Source: Parafrankia elaeagni (GTDB taxonomy: Bacteria > Actinomycetota > Actinomycetes > Frankiales > Frankiaceae). From it: a DNA stretch of 64,000 nucleotides. The notes beneath the pieces are model-generated. The model had not been told where the DNA came from, searched no databases, and worked only from the letters and a program-made list of their open reading frames with translations. Position numbers and translations under genes: made by a program. The stretch is taken from assembly GCF_000374165.1 (NCBI RefSeq), contig NZ_KB893723.1, positions 1 through 64,000 on the forward strand, written 5' to 3'. Shown piece by piece: positions 24,991-33,904 of the stretch (positions are counted from its first letter, which is position 1; the number at the start of each line of letters is the position of its first letter).

Positions 24991-26828
24991 GGGACCGTCA
25001 CCCGCGCCGTGGTGCCGCCGGCGTCCTGACGGACGGCGAACGATCCGCCGAGGGCGCGCACGTGGTCGGCACCGACCTGTTGTGCCCGGTCGGCGGGCAC
25101 CGGCGCGAGCGTCGTGACCTCGCCGACGATCGAGGTGCCGTCGGTGCGCACCTCGACCCGTACCGCCGCGTCGTCCGAGGCGGGCAGGCCGCGCAGGGTC
25201 GCGGCCAGCGCCAGGTACAGCGCCCGCTCGCTCGCCGGGTCGAACCGCTCGGGAGGCACCCGCAGCTGGCTGGGCCGGTCCAGGGTGGCGGTGAGGGCGG
25301 CCAGCGCCCCGCCCAGCCCCTCCTCGTCCAGGACGGCGGGTCGCAGCGCGTCGGTGATCGCTGCCAGCTCCCCACGGGCCGCCCGCAGCCCCTCGGCGAT
25401 CTCGGCCAGGGCGCGGGCCGTCGCCTGGCCTGGTCCCGCCTGGTCTGGTCCCGCGGGCCCGGCGGCACCGCTGCGGGCGGCCTCGTCGGAGCGGGCAGGG
25501 GAGCCCGAGGCGGCCAGGGAGTCCGAGGGGGCCAGGGAGTCCGAGCGGGCGGCGAGGTCGGCGAGGTCGGCGAGCCTGCGGGCCCGGTCACCGAGGTCCC
25601 GCTCCAGCATCTCCCACTCCCGGAACCAGGTGCGTGAGGCCCGCCGCCGGGCGTCACCGAGCCGGACGAGCTGCGCCCGCAGCCCCGACTGGGCGCCGGC
25701 GTGCTCCAGCGGCACCGCCGCGGCGTCCAGCGCGGCGTCCACCTGCCGGCGGTGGTGGCGCAGCACCGGGCTCAGGCTGAGCACGGCGAGAACGGTGCCG
25801 TCCGCGGACCGGGCGGGCAGGTACCAGCGCCGGTCCGCGACCGTGCCGCCGCTCGCCACCGGGGGCAGGCCGACGGGCCGCCCGTGCAGGTCCACGAAGC
25901 TGTCCCGCTCCGCCTGCGGATAGTGGACGTCCAGCGTGCCGTCACGCAGCACCGTCCGCAGCGCGTCGCGGACGGACGCCGGGGTCGGTGACCCGACCGC
26001 CGCGTGCAGCCGGTCGGCGGTCGTCGTCACCAGCAGCCGCGCGCGGGCGCAGACGGCGAGCAGCGCGCACGGCGCGGCGATCGAGGACGCCCCCTGCAGC
26101 GCGATGGCGTCCTCGAGCTGACCCAGGGCCGGGCCGGACATCAGGTCCGGGTAGGTCACGGCCGCCACCAGCGCGGTGAACCCCGCCAGCAGCAGGACCG
26201 GGCCGGCGATGATCCGGTCGAGGCCCGGGTAGGTCCGGACCCGGGCGAGCGCGAGCAGCACGAACGACGCGGGCACCGCGACGTAGAACACCGTCAGGAC
26301 CTTCATGAACACGACGAAGTCGGCGTGGTCGAGCAGGAGCGGTGCCGGCCAGAACACGTCCGGCGCGAAGCCGTTCCACTCCGGGCGGGAGACGGCGATG
26401 GTCGCGGCCTGCCCCAGCAGCAGGACCACCGCGCCGGACCCGACCCACCAGCGGTCCCACCGGCCGCGCAGGGCGTTGCCGGGGTAGATCAGCAGGCCCC
26501 ACCCGTAGGCCAGCCAGAACGCGGACTGGCTGACGCTGCCCACCAGCGGCAGCGCGGCGGCGTCCCAGCTGATCAGCCAGGTCAGCGCACTGAACCCGCC
26601 GGCGGCGGTGAGCAGCAGGCCGCACCGGCGCGACGACCGCTGCGCGCCGAGGAGCACCCCCGCGACGGCGAGCACGGCCGCCACACCCGCGTTCGGGACG
26701 GCGCCCAGCCGGTGGTGCTGCCAGTAGGGCCACCCGGCCGCCACGGTGCCCGCGGCCACGACCAGGGTGGTGACCGCGGCCGAGAGGATGAGCCGCGCCG
26801 TCGCGGAGCGTTCGGGGCCGACTGGCAT
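24981..26828 (-). CDS. Membrane histidine-kinase-like protein lacking catalytic residues
   Basis: 615 residues. The N-terminal ~260 residues contain about seven to eight hydrophobic helices. A GAF-like segment follows (VRDALRTVLRDGTLDVHY to VLAVLSLSPVLRH). The dimerisation helix reads GDARRRASRTWFREWEMLERDLGDRAR, where NarL-type kinases have ERDLHDGAQQR: the phospho-acceptor His is Gly. The C-terminal ATPase region (ERALYLALAATLRGLP to VTVPCG) lacks the N box (usually ALTNVxKHA) and the DxGxG loop. A Ser/Asp/Ala repeat sits between the two. Catalysis looks impossible. It may sense a signal and act by binding. Confidence 0.8.
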   Translation of the reverse strand: MPVGPERSATARLILSAAVTTLVVAAGTVAAGWPYWQHHRLGAVPNAGVAAVLAVAGVLLGAQRSSRRCGLLLTAAGGFSALTWLISWDAAALPLVGSVSQSAFWLAYGWGLLIYPGNALRGRWDRWWVGSGAVVLLLGQAATIAVSRPEWNGFAPDVFWPAPLLLDHADFVVFMKVLTVFYVAVPASFVLLALARVRTYPGLDRIIAGPVLLLAGFTALVAAVTYPDLMSGPALGQLEDAIALQGASSIAAPCALLAVCARARLLVTTTADRLHAAVGSPTPASVRDALRTVLRDGTLDVHYPQAERDSFVDLHGRPVGLPPVASGGTVADRRWYLPARSADGTVLAVLSLSPVLRHHRRQVDAALDAAAVPLEHAGAQSGLRAQLVRLGDARRRASRTWFREWEMLERDLGDRARRLADLADLAARSDSLAPSDSLAASGSPARSDEAARSGAAGPAGPDQAGPGQATARALAEIAEGLRAARGELAAITDALRPAVLDEEGLGGALAALTATLDRPSQLRVPPERFDPASERALYLALAATLRGLPASDDAAVRVEVRTDGTSIVGEVTTLAPVPADRAQQVGADHVRALGGSFAVRQDAGGTTARVTVPCG

Positions 26829-26938
26829 CGCTCAGGTCTACCGGAGAGTGGTCTGTTCCTCCTACCGGACCTGCCCCGGTACGACCACGGGTTATCCCGG
26901 GGTGGCCGACTGCACCGGAAGCTGTGAGAAGATCCGGT

Positions 26939-27595
26939 GTGCGCGTCGCGATCGCGGAGGACAGCGGCCTCATCCGGGAGGCCCTCGGGGTGCTGCTGGC
27001 GACGCTCGGGGTCGAGGTCACCGCGTCCGTCCCGACCGGCACCGAGCTGCTCGCGGCGGTGCGCGCGGAACCACCCGACGTCGCGATCGTCGACATGCGG
27101 ATGCCCCCCACCAGGACCAACGAAGGTCTGCTCACCGCCCGCGGGCTGAAGCAGGCGTATCCGGGGATGGGGGTCCTGGTCGTCACCGCGCACGACGACG
27201 ACCCCTTCGCGGCCGACCTGTTCGCCGGCGGTGCCGAGGGCGTCGGCTACATGCGCAAGGACAACATCACCGACCGGCAGGCGCTCAAGGACGCGCTGAT
27301 CCGGCTCCGTGACGGGCAGCCGGTGATCGACTCGCACATCGCCGCCCGCCTGCTCGCCGGCCACCCGCAGTCACAACGGCTGCGCGGCCTGTCCGAGCGC
27401 GAGCGGCGCGTCCTGGAGCTCATGGCGCAGGGCCTCTCGAACAGCGGCATCTCCCAGCAGGTCCACCTGAGCCCGAAGACGGTCGAGTCCCACATCGCGA
27501 GCATCTTCGGCAAGCTGGGGCTGCGGATGGAGCGGTCCGAGAACCGGCGGGTCCTCGCCGTCCTGGCCTGGGTGGAGGCCGCGCGCCACGGCTGA
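26939..27595 (+). CDS. NarL/FixJ-type response regulator, intact
   Basis: About 218 residues. VRVAIAEDSGLIREAL opens the receiver; phospho-Asp in VDMRMPPTRTNEG; VVTAHDDDPF; Lys in MRKDNITD. The LuxR-type DNA-binding domain is complete: LSERERRVLELMAQGLSNSG followed by the recognition region HLSPKTVESHIASIF. I favour GTG 26939 (purine-rich leader seven bases upstream), but GTG 26924 is in frame. It is divergent from the degenerate kinase by about 110 bases. No intact cognate kinase is nearby. Confidence 0.9.
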   Translation: MRVAIAEDSGLIREALGVLLATLGVEVTASVPTGTELLAAVRAEPPDVAIVDMRMPPTRTNEGLLTARGLKQAYPGMGVLVVTAHDDDPFAADLFAGGAEGVGYMRKDNITDRQALKDALIRLRDGQPVIDSHIAARLLAGHPQSQRLRGLSERERRVLELMAQGLSNSGISQQVHLSPKTVESHIASIFGKLGLRMERSENRRVLAVLAWVEAARHG

Positions 27596-27660
27596 CGCCG
27601 GCGTGCGACGGCTGACGCCCGTGCGCCACGGCTGACGCCCGCGTGTGACGGCTGCGCCGG
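27581..27660. repeat. Four tandem 20-bp repeats spanning a stop codon
   Basis: Units at 27581, 27601, 27621 and 27641, each a variant of gcgygccacggctgacgccc. The first unit contains the TGA stop of the response regulator, so it looks like a duplicated gene end. Nothing else of note lies in the 210-base gap. Confidence 0.85.
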
Positions 27661-27805
27661 CCCGCCGGGCGGGACGTCCGGTGGCGGGCGCAGGCCCGCG
27701 GGTGTGATGGTGCGCGGAATCGGCCGGCTCCGGCCGCCGGGCGACTTACACTCAGATGATCTTTTCGTCGTGTCAGGTCTCATCGGGTCAGGTCAGCGAG
27801 GTGCC

Positions 27806-28039
27806 ATGAGCGGTTCGGACGCCCTGAGTCACGTCATCACATTCTGTGGGAAGTGCAGCTGCGGCTGCCCCGAGCTCTACATCGACCACGAGGCCGAGGC
27901 CGAGCGCCGGGTCGTGATCACCGACGACTTCGGTCAGCGCATCCAGATGAGCATCGAGCAGCTGGAGGTCATCGTCGACGAGGCCCGCGCCGGTCGGCTC
28001 AGCTCCCTGGTGACCGCCGAACTCGCCACGGGAGGGTGA
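27806..28039 (+). CDS. Small Cys-rich protein
   Basis: 77 residues from ATG 27806. The centre is FCGKCSCGCPELYIDHE: four Cys in CxxCxCxC spacing that could bind a metal. Then comes AERRVVITDDFGQRIQMSIEQLEVIVDEARAG. I recognise the ITDDFGQRIQMS stretch as typical of small conserved actinobacterial proteins of unknown function. Its stop overlaps the GTG start of the next membrane protein. Confidence 0.7.
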   Translation: MSGSDALSHVITFCGKCSCGCPELYIDHEAEAERRVVITDDFGQRIQMSIEQLEVIVDEARAGRLSSLVTAELATGG

Positions 28040-28821
28040 CCCACGATCATCCCGCGGCCGCCGAGCTGGTCCCGCTGTCCGGCCCGGTGGCCGCCGTCGC
28101 CACCGCGGCGTCGCTGTTCGTCGCGTTCCTCCACCTCCGGCGGCTGCACCGGACGCCCTGGCCGGGGGTGACCAGCCCGGACGGCTGGCTCGAGGCTGGG
28201 CACGCGGTGGTCGCCGTCGGTATGGCGATCATGTTCGTGGCTCCCGCCGAGGTCGTCGGGTCGTGGCCGTTCCTCGCCGTGTACCTGGTGGTCACGGCCG
28301 CGCTGCTCGTGGCCCTGGTGGCCCATCCACGGTGCGGTGCGCCGGCTCTGTGGTCCTGCTGTGCGCTGCTGCTCGTGGAGGCCACGGCGATGGCTTGCAT
28401 GTCCGGCTCGATGGGCATCGCCCGCTGGCCGCTGCGCACCGACGGCGCCCTCGGCACCTGGTGCGTCGTCCTGTTCGGCGGCGCGTTCCTGGCCGCGCTG
28501 GTCGGGCTGCCCGCCCGCCGCCTCGCGACCGAGACCGCGACCGTGCCCGTGCCCGTGCCCGCGATGGCACCCGTGCCCGCGACGGCACCCGCGACCGCGA
28601 CGGCGACGGCGACCTCAACGGCGACGGCGCAGCCTGCTGCCCCGTCCACGCAGCTCGCCGCGGGCACGGTGCTCTCCGGCCAGGAAGGGCGCGCCAGCCA
28701 GCCGAGGACCGCGCTCGCGGCACTGCTGCGGGCCTTCCCGGACCCGGTGGCCCCGCGGGCGTCAAGACTGGTCATGTCGGGCGGGATGGTCCTCATGTTC
28801 CTGTCCCAGAGCTCGGGCTGA
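28036..28821 (+). CDS. DUF5134-type integral membrane protein
   Basis: 261 residues. About six hydrophobic helices occupy the first ~160 residues, including MAIMFVAPAEVVGSWPFLAV with the family-like Met and Pro residues and VEATAMACMSGSM. A Thr/Ala/Pro repeat linker (about 28535-28640) precedes a C-terminal segment ending LVMSGGMVLMFLSQ. GTG 28036 overlaps the previous stop as GTGA, suggesting coupling. Homologous proteins are often seen near copper or redox genes; the role is unknown. Confidence 0.72.
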   Translation: MTHDHPAAAELVPLSGPVAAVATAASLFVAFLHLRRLHRTPWPGVTSPDGWLEAGHAVVAVGMAIMFVAPAEVVGSWPFLAVYLVVTAALLVALVAHPRCGAPALWSCCALLLVEATAMACMSGSMGIARWPLRTDGALGTWCVVLFGGAFLAALVGLPARRLATETATVPVPVPAMAPVPATAPATATATATSTATAQPAAPSTQLAAGTVLSGQEGRASQPRTALAALLRAFPDPVAPRASRLVMSGGMVLMFLSQSSG

Positions 28822-29053
28822 GGCCACGCCACCGGCGGTCCCCGCCGCGGCGGACGTCCGATTCGTTCAGGACGGGCAGCCGGGCCGCGCCTGACGTGGG
28901 CCGCATGACAGCGACCTTCAGCCGGACCGTTCCCGGTTATCTTCCGACATCACCTGGCTGATTCCCGGCAAAGCGGTTCCGGAGCGGGCGGGCGGCCGCA
29001 TCCGCGCCTACCGTCGGCCGGTCGGCAGATACGAGGTCAAGGGAGCGATCGCC

Positions 29054-29644
29054 TTGCGTCGAATCGTGCTCATCTTCGTCCTGACCGTCACCGCCCTGTT
29101 CGCCGGGGCGATGTCGGCCGCCTTCGCAACGCCGTCCGCCTCGGTGCCAGGCACCTCCGCGCCCACCCCGCCGGGTACCGCCCCGCCGAGCAGCACCCCG
29201 CCGGGCAGCACCCCGCCAGGTACACCGGGAGCCGGTTCCGCGGCGGCGGTGCCCGGTGGCGGTCTGACCGCGGCGCAGGCGGCGAGTCTGGTACGCGGCC
29301 AGGGATACACCCCGCTGGGAGTCAGCGGCTACGAGCCGGGCTTCGCGCTGAGTGTGATCGTCGGCCGGCTGTCGACGTCCGTGGACGGGCATCCGCAGCA
29401 GGCCTTCTTCTTCCACCGGGGCAGGTACGTGGGCACCGGGACGACACCGAGCGCGGGAGTGCGGTGGGTCTGGTCGACCAGCGACGTCGTCGCCCTGCAG
29501 TACGACCTGTACCGCCCGGGTGATCCGATGTGCTGCCCGTCCGCAGGAGCCGCGGCCGTGCGGTTCGGCTGGGACGGCAGCGGGGTCGTGCCGCTCGACC
29601 CGATCCCGTCCAGCGACTGGTCCGCGCCGCTGAGCCGCCGTTGA
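29054..29644 (+). CDS. Secreted LppP/LprE-like protein
   Basis: 196 residues from TTG 29054, with AGGGAG eight bases upstream. Signal peptide RRIVLIFVLTVTALFAGAMS, cleavage likely after AFA; no lipobox Cys. A Pro/Thr/Gly linker (residues 30-65) follows, then a β-rich domain with QQAFFFHRGRYVGT and YDLYRPGDPMCCPSAG. The CC motif and fold layout match the LppP/LprE family of actinobacterial surface proteins, whose function is not known. Confidence 0.75.
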   Translation: MRRIVLIFVLTVTALFAGAMSAAFATPSASVPGTSAPTPPGTAPPSSTPPGSTPPGTPGAGSAAAVPGGGLTAAQAASLVRGQGYTPLGVSGYEPGFALSVIVGRLSTSVDGHPQQAFFFHRGRYVGTGTTPSAGVRWVWSTSDVVALQYDLYRPGDPMCCPSAGAAAVRFGWDGSGVVPLDPIPSSDWSAPLSRR

Positions 29645-29719
29645 GTCGCCGGTGAGCGGTCACTGAGCCGCGGCAGCCAGGTCACGGGCCGGGCAGCAGG
29701 GCCGCGGAGTGCCCGCTGG

Positions 29720-29752
29720 GCGGTGCCCGCCGCATCGTGCGGCGGGCACCGC
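29720..29752 (+). terminator. 15-bp perfect stem-loop terminator
   Basis: Arms 29720-29734 and 29738-29752 are exact complements around the loop tcg, about 75 bases after the LppP-like gene. There is no U run, as is common in actinobacteria. Confidence 0.7.
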
Positions 29753-29788
29753 GACCAACCTTCTTCTACGTCATGTAGAAACGATGTC

Positions 29789-30139
29789 GTGGGTGTTCTC
29801 TACGACCTCGTTGTCGTTCTTCATCTGATCGGTATGGCGATGATCGTCGGGGGGTGGCTGGCCCAGATCCGCGTGCCGCACCCGGTGATCACACCGGGGA
29901 TCCTGCACGGGGCCCTGGCGCAGATCTTCACCGGGATGATCCTGGTCGGGCTCGCGTCGAGCGGAGCTGTCGACCAGGACCCGAACAACACGAAGGTCGC
30001 GGTGAAACTGGCGGTCGCCGCGGTTGTCGCCGGCGTGGCCGTCGTGGGCAACGCGCGCGGGGACGAGGCTCCGGTGGCCCTGGCTCACGCGGCCGGTGGG
30101 CTCGCCGTGGGCAACGTCGCGATCGCCGTCCTGTGGTGA
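29789..30139 (+). CDS. Small integral membrane protein
   Basis: 116 residues from GTG 29789. Four hydrophobic helices: VLYDLVVVLHLIGMAMIVGGW, ILHGALAQIFTGMILVGLA, VAVKLAVAAVVAGVAVVG and the C-terminal GGLAVGNVAIAVLW. His residues lie within helices 1 and 2, as in many small quinone- or haem-associated membrane proteins. No family name recognised. It converges on methylmalonyl-CoA epimerase. Confidence 0.7.
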   Translation: MGVLYDLVVVLHLIGMAMIVGGWLAQIRVPHPVITPGILHGALAQIFTGMILVGLASSGAVDQDPNNTKVAVKLAVAAVVAGVAVVGNARGDEAPVALAHAAGGLAVGNVAIAVLW

Positions 30140-30159
30140 TCGGCGCCCCGTGCCGACCG

Positions 30160-30585
30160 TCAGTGGTCGGCGGGGGCCTCGACCAGCTCGGTGAGAACGC
30201 CGCCGAGGCCCTTCGGGTGCAGGAAGGCGATGCGGCTGTTGGACGTCCCGTGCACGGGCGTCTTGTTGATCAGATCGAAGCCGGTGACGGTGAGCGCGGC
30301 GAGGGCCGAGTCGATGTCGCCCACGCCGTAGGCGATGTGGTGGATGCCGGGGCCCTTCTTGGCGAGGTACTTGCCGACCGGGCTGTCCTCGCGGATCGGC
30401 TCGAGCAGCTGGACGTAGGAACCGCCGGTGTCGCCCCTGTGGACCAGGAGCATCGCCTCGCGGACGCCCTGCGCCTCGTTGGTCTCCTGATGCGCGACCT
30501 TCAGGCCGAACGCCGCCTCGTAACGAGGAATGGCCTCCTCGAGCGAGGCCACCGCGATTCCGACATGGTCGATCCTGGTCAGCAC
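30160..30585 (-). CDS. Methylmalonyl-CoA epimerase
   Basis: 141 residues. Vicinal-oxygen-chelate fold: LTRIDHVGIAVASLEEAIPRY, LEPIREDSPVGKYLAKKGPGIHHIAYGV and FLHPKGLGGVLTELVE supply the metal-binding His and Glu ligands. It interconverts the R and S forms of methylmalonyl-CoA between propionyl-CoA carboxylase and the mutase. GTG 30585 has AGGAG eight bases upstream. Confidence 0.92.
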   Translation of the reverse strand: MLTRIDHVGIAVASLEEAIPRYEAAFGLKVAHQETNEAQGVREAMLLVHRGDTGGSYVQLLEPIREDSPVGKYLAKKGPGIHHIAYGVGDIDSALAALTVTGFDLINKTPVHGTSNSRIAFLHPKGLGGVLTELVEAPADH

Positions 30586-30869
30586 AACAAACGCTCCTGC
30601 ATCGTGGGACGGTCGGCCCGGAGCCTCGGCCGGCTCGGGACCTGGACCTGGGCGACGTCCGGCCCCAGGTCCAGCCTTCGAGACTGCCCGGTGGGAGCCC
30701 GACGGGCCACCGAAGTGTCGGGCACACCACACCGCAGGTGCTGGAAGCGTGACCGCGCGTGACGCAGCTCACCCCGTGAACGGGACCGTCCCCGCCGCGG
30801 CCCCGCCCGGCCGTGAGGGCAGGCAGAGCTCGTGACGGGGACGGGTCCCGCGATGCGTGGGGCCGAGGA

Positions 30870-31643
30870 TCAGCCGAAGAGCTTGGCGTGGGTGGCCGGG
30901 CCGACCACGCCGTCCGGAACCAGGCAGTTCTTCTTCTGGAAGTCGATCAGCACATGGTTGGTCTGCGGGCCGAACCGGCCGTCGACCGTGATCGGGTAGC
31001 CGAGGGTCTGCAGCTTCTGCTGGACGAGCGCGACGTCCCAGCGCACGCCCGGGACACCGAGGCGCATGTAGCCGCCGCCCGAGCTGGTGGAGGTGGACGC
31101 GGATGTGCCGCCGCTGGTGCTGGGGGCGGTCGAGACGGTGGTGGTGGTCCCGGTGCCGACGGCGGCGGCGGCCGCCGCCCCGCGGGCCAGGTACCGGGTG
31201 TGCATGCCGTTGTTGTAGGCGCTCCAGGCCCGGATGCCCTGCATGTCGCACACGCGCTTGGCTGCCCAGGCGTTGGTGTTCGGGTCGTACAGGTTGCGGC
31301 TGCCGACCCAGCTGCTGTGGGCGCGCATGTTGATCTGCCACAGGCCGCGGGAGTCCTCGCCGACGGTGGCGCGGGCGGTGGTGTTGCCGCCCGACTCGGC
31401 GAGGGCGACGGCCACCCAGGTGCTGAGCGGGATGCCGCGGCAGGAGGGGAGGCCGGCGTTCTGCGCCGCCTGTGCGATGGACACGTCCGAGATGGTGGCC
31501 GCGCTGGCCGGGCTGGCGGTGAGGAACAGTCCCGCGGAGGCGCCGATAACGCTTGCCGCCGCTACCGCCGCGGAACGGCCGCGGCCGCGGGAACGGCCGT
31601 TGCTGGGCTTGGACCTGGGCATGCGGTGTTTGCCGATCGACAT
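30870..31643 (-). CDS. Secreted lytic transglycosylase with peptidoglycan-binding domain
   Basis: 257 residues. A basic N-terminus and signal peptide (SVIGASAGLFLTASPASAA) precede a lysozyme-like SLT domain: WVAVALAESGGNTTA carries the catalytic Glu, then SRGLWQIN and AWSAYNNGMHTRYL. A Thr/Ser linker is followed by a PG_binding_1 domain (VALVQQKLQTLGYPITVDGRFGPQT). It cuts glycan strands during growth or resuscitation. The leader contains a c-di-AMP riboswitch, which explains the long untranslated region. Confidence 0.92.
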   Translation of the reverse strand: MSIGKHRMPRSKPSNGRSRGRGRSAAVAAASVIGASAGLFLTASPASAATISDVSIAQAAQNAGLPSCRGIPLSTWVAVALAESGGNTTARATVGEDSRGLWQINMRAHSSWVGSRNLYDPNTNAWAAKRVCDMQGIRAWSAYNNGMHTRYLARGAAAAAAVGTGTTTTVSTAPSTSGGTSASTSTSSGGGYMRLGVPGVRWDVALVQQKLQTLGYPITVDGRFGPQTNHVLIDFQKKNCLVPDGVVGPATHAKLFG

Positions 31644-31914
31644 CTGGATAACTCGTTTCTACGTTGAGGAGCAGCCGGGATCCGGCGGCCGAGGGCGCAG
31701 ATGATCCGTGTACGGATCAAAAAATGGCAACGAAAAGCCGCCACGAACAGCGCAGGATTCGGCGCGCGTTTGTGGGAACGGTGTGAAGAAATTCCGGGCC
31801 CGCGCTGGGCCTAGCTTCCAGGAATCAACCCCGAGAGGCGGGCGCCAGGTGGCCGCCGCAATGTTCCGGGGGACGGGGGGAAGCCCCGGCTGCAGTTCCA
31901 TGCATACGCATACG

Positions 31915-32101
31915 AAGATCCTTCCCGTACGCCTGCGGGGTTAGCTGTCGGGTTCGGGCCGGGAAGCCCGGTCGGGCGCACGGACGCGCCGACTTCACCC
32001 CGAGGGCAGCCGCCGTGGTGGCTGCCCGGAGGAACGTGGTTCCCCCGCTTCTGCCCTGGTGATCTAGGAGGGACGACGGGCCAAGGGCAGAACTCGGCGT
32101 A
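31915..32101 (-). ncRNA. c-di-AMP (ydaO/yuaA) riboswitch
   Basis: Read on the minus strand, the leader shows the conserved blocks of this class: gccgag near the start, agaagcgggggaacca, ggggtgaagtcgg, and the diagnostic end ccgaacccgacagctaac followed by cgcaggcg. In actinobacteria this riboswitch controls cell-wall hydrolases, and c-di-AMP binding turns expression off. It ends about 270 bases before the lytic transglycosylase start. Confidence 0.92.
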
Positions 32102-32130
32102 CGGCCCGTCGCTTGCTAAGGAGCCAGCAC

Positions 32131-32160
32131 ACCGTAGCGAACTACTAAGGGTAGTCGCAA
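32131..32160 (-). promoter_or_regulatory. Candidate promoter of the riboswitch transcript
   Basis: On the minus strand TTGCGA (32160-32155) and TACGGT (32136-32131) are 18 bases apart. Transcription would begin near 32124, some 25 bases before the riboswitch. Confidence 0.55.
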
Positions 32161-32453
32161 GTACTAAATTCCCACCAATTACGGCGCACGGCAGTCACTT
32201 TGCGTGCTCTAGGCTCTGTGACGCACACCCTGTGTCACGGTGAAGGTGGTCGGATCCGCTGCGTGGGGACGATGCGGTGAGCGTGGCGGATCAGACGGCC
32301 TCCCGTACCGCCCGCAGACCGGCAAGGAGCGGGGGGAGGGCCGGGGGCGGACCAGGAAGTGAGCCGATCGGCATCGGCGGGAGGTCGGGGCGGCCCGGCG
32401 AAGCTGTCGGCCCGGTGAAGCCGCAGGCCCGGGGATGCGGTCCGGGCAGGCCG

Positions 32454-32484
32454 CGGCCCGGGCGTGCGACACACGCCCGGGCCG
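32454..32484 (-). terminator. 13-bp stem-loop downstream of glyA
   Basis: Arms 32454-32466 and 32472-32484 are exact complements around the loop cgaca. It lies 125 bases past the glyA stop. The rest of 32165-32608 holds no gene I can support. Confidence 0.6.
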
Positions 32485-32608
32485 GGACGACCGGGAACGA
32501 GGCGGGGTGGGCCGGGCGCGGTGCGCCGGCCGGCCACCGGTCGGAAGATCGGGAGATCAGCGGGAGATCAGAAGAAGAGCCCGGCGGGAGATGGGGAGGA
32601 GGACCGGA

Positions 32609-33871
32609 TCAGACCCAGCCGGACATCGGGTACGCCGACATCAGGTCGCGCACCTCGCCGGAGATGCGGGTGAGGGTGGCCTCGTCCTCGTCGCCCGCGG
32701 CCTTCACCGCCTCGTCGATCCAGGCGGCCAGCGTCGGCATCTGCTCCGGCTGCAGGCCACGCGTGGTGACGGCGGCCGTTCCCAGTCGCACGCCCGACGG
32801 GTCGAAGGGCTTGCGCGGGTCAAACGGAACCGTGTTGTAGTTGAGCTCGATACCGGCCCGGTCCAGCGCCTTCGCCGCAGGCTTTCCGGCAACGCCCCGA
32901 CCGGTCAGATCAATGAGGATGAGGTGGTTGTCGGTGCCACCCGTGATGAGATCGAAACCGCGGCTGGCAAGCGCCTCGGCGAGCGCCTTCGCGTTCGCGA
33001 CGACACGGTGTGCGTACTCCCGGAAATCCGGGGTGGCGGCTTCCCTCAGCGCGACCGCGATGGCTGCGGTGGTGTGGTTGTGCGGGCCGCCCTGAAGGCC
33101 GGGGAAAACGGCCTTGTCGATGGCCGCGGAATGCGTTCCGTCGGTGAGGATCATGGCGCCGCGCGGGCCGCGCAGTGTCTTGTGGGTGGTCGTGGTGATG
33201 ACCGGCGCGTGCCCCACCGGAGACGGGTGGGCGCCGCCGGCGATCAGGCCCGCGATGTGGGAGATGTCGGCGACGAGGACCGCGTCGATCTCGCGTGCGA
33301 TCGCCGCGAAGCCGGGGAAGTCGATGGTGCGGGGGATGGCCGTGCCGCCGCAGAAGATCACCTTGGGGCGGTGCTCCAGGGCGAGGTCGCGGACCTCGTC
33401 CAGGTCGACGCGGCCGGTGTCGCGGCGGACCCCGTAGCGGATCCCCTTGAACCAGCGGCCGGTGGCCGACACCGACCAGCCGTGGGTCAGGTGGCCGCCC
33501 GAGGGCAGGCCCATGCCCAGCACCGCGTCACCCGGCTGCAGGAACGCGAGGTAGACGGCGAGGTTCGCGGGGGAGCCGGAGTAGGGCTGGACGTTGGCGT
33601 GCGCCACCCCGAACAGGGACTTCGCCCGCTCGATCGCCAGGGTCTCGACCGGGTCGATGACCTGCTGGCCCTCGTAGTAGCGCTTGCCCGGGTAGCCCTC
33701 GGAGTACTTGTTCGTCAGCACCGAGCCGGACGCCTCGAGGACGGCCGTCGAGACGTAGTTCTCGGAGGCGATCAGGCGGATCTTCTCGAACTGCCGCCCG
33801 GCCTCGGCCTCGACCAGGCCGGCGATCTCGGGGTCGGTGGCGGACAGGTGTTTCATGGCGGGCTCATGCAT
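32609..33871 (-). CDS. glyA: Serine hydroxymethyltransferase
   Basis: 420 residues. A PLP enzyme that converts serine and tetrahydrofolate to glycine and 5,10-methylene-THF. LIASENYVS near the N-terminus, NKYSEGYPGKRYYEG, PYSGSPANLAVY, DISHIAGLIAGG and the PLP-lysine motif TTTTHKTLRGPRGAM are all present. ATG 33871 has GGAGG six bases upstream. The frame is open further upstream, but that part is a ZTP riboswitch. GlyA supplies the one-carbon units whose shortage raises ZTP, which fits that control. Confidence 0.96.
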   Translation of the reverse strand: MHEPAMKHLSATDPEIAGLVEAEAGRQFEKIRLIASENYVSTAVLEASGSVLTNKYSEGYPGKRYYEGQQVIDPVETLAIERAKSLFGVAHANVQPYSGSPANLAVYLAFLQPGDAVLGMGLPSGGHLTHGWSVSATGRWFKGIRYGVRRDTGRVDLDEVRDLALEHRPKVIFCGGTAIPRTIDFPGFAAIAREIDAVLVADISHIAGLIAGGAHPSPVGHAPVITTTTHKTLRGPRGAMILTDGTHSAAIDKAVFPGLQGGPHNHTTAAIAVALREAATPDFREYAHRVVANAKALAEALASRGFDLITGGTDNHLILIDLTGRGVAGKPAAKALDRAGIELNYNTVPFDPRKPFDPSGVRLGTAAVTTRGLQPEQMPTLAAWIDEAVKAAGDEDEATLTRISGEVRDLMSAYPMSGWV

Positions 33872-33904
33872 GCGGGACCTCCACGCGGACAGACGTCTGT
33901 CGTC

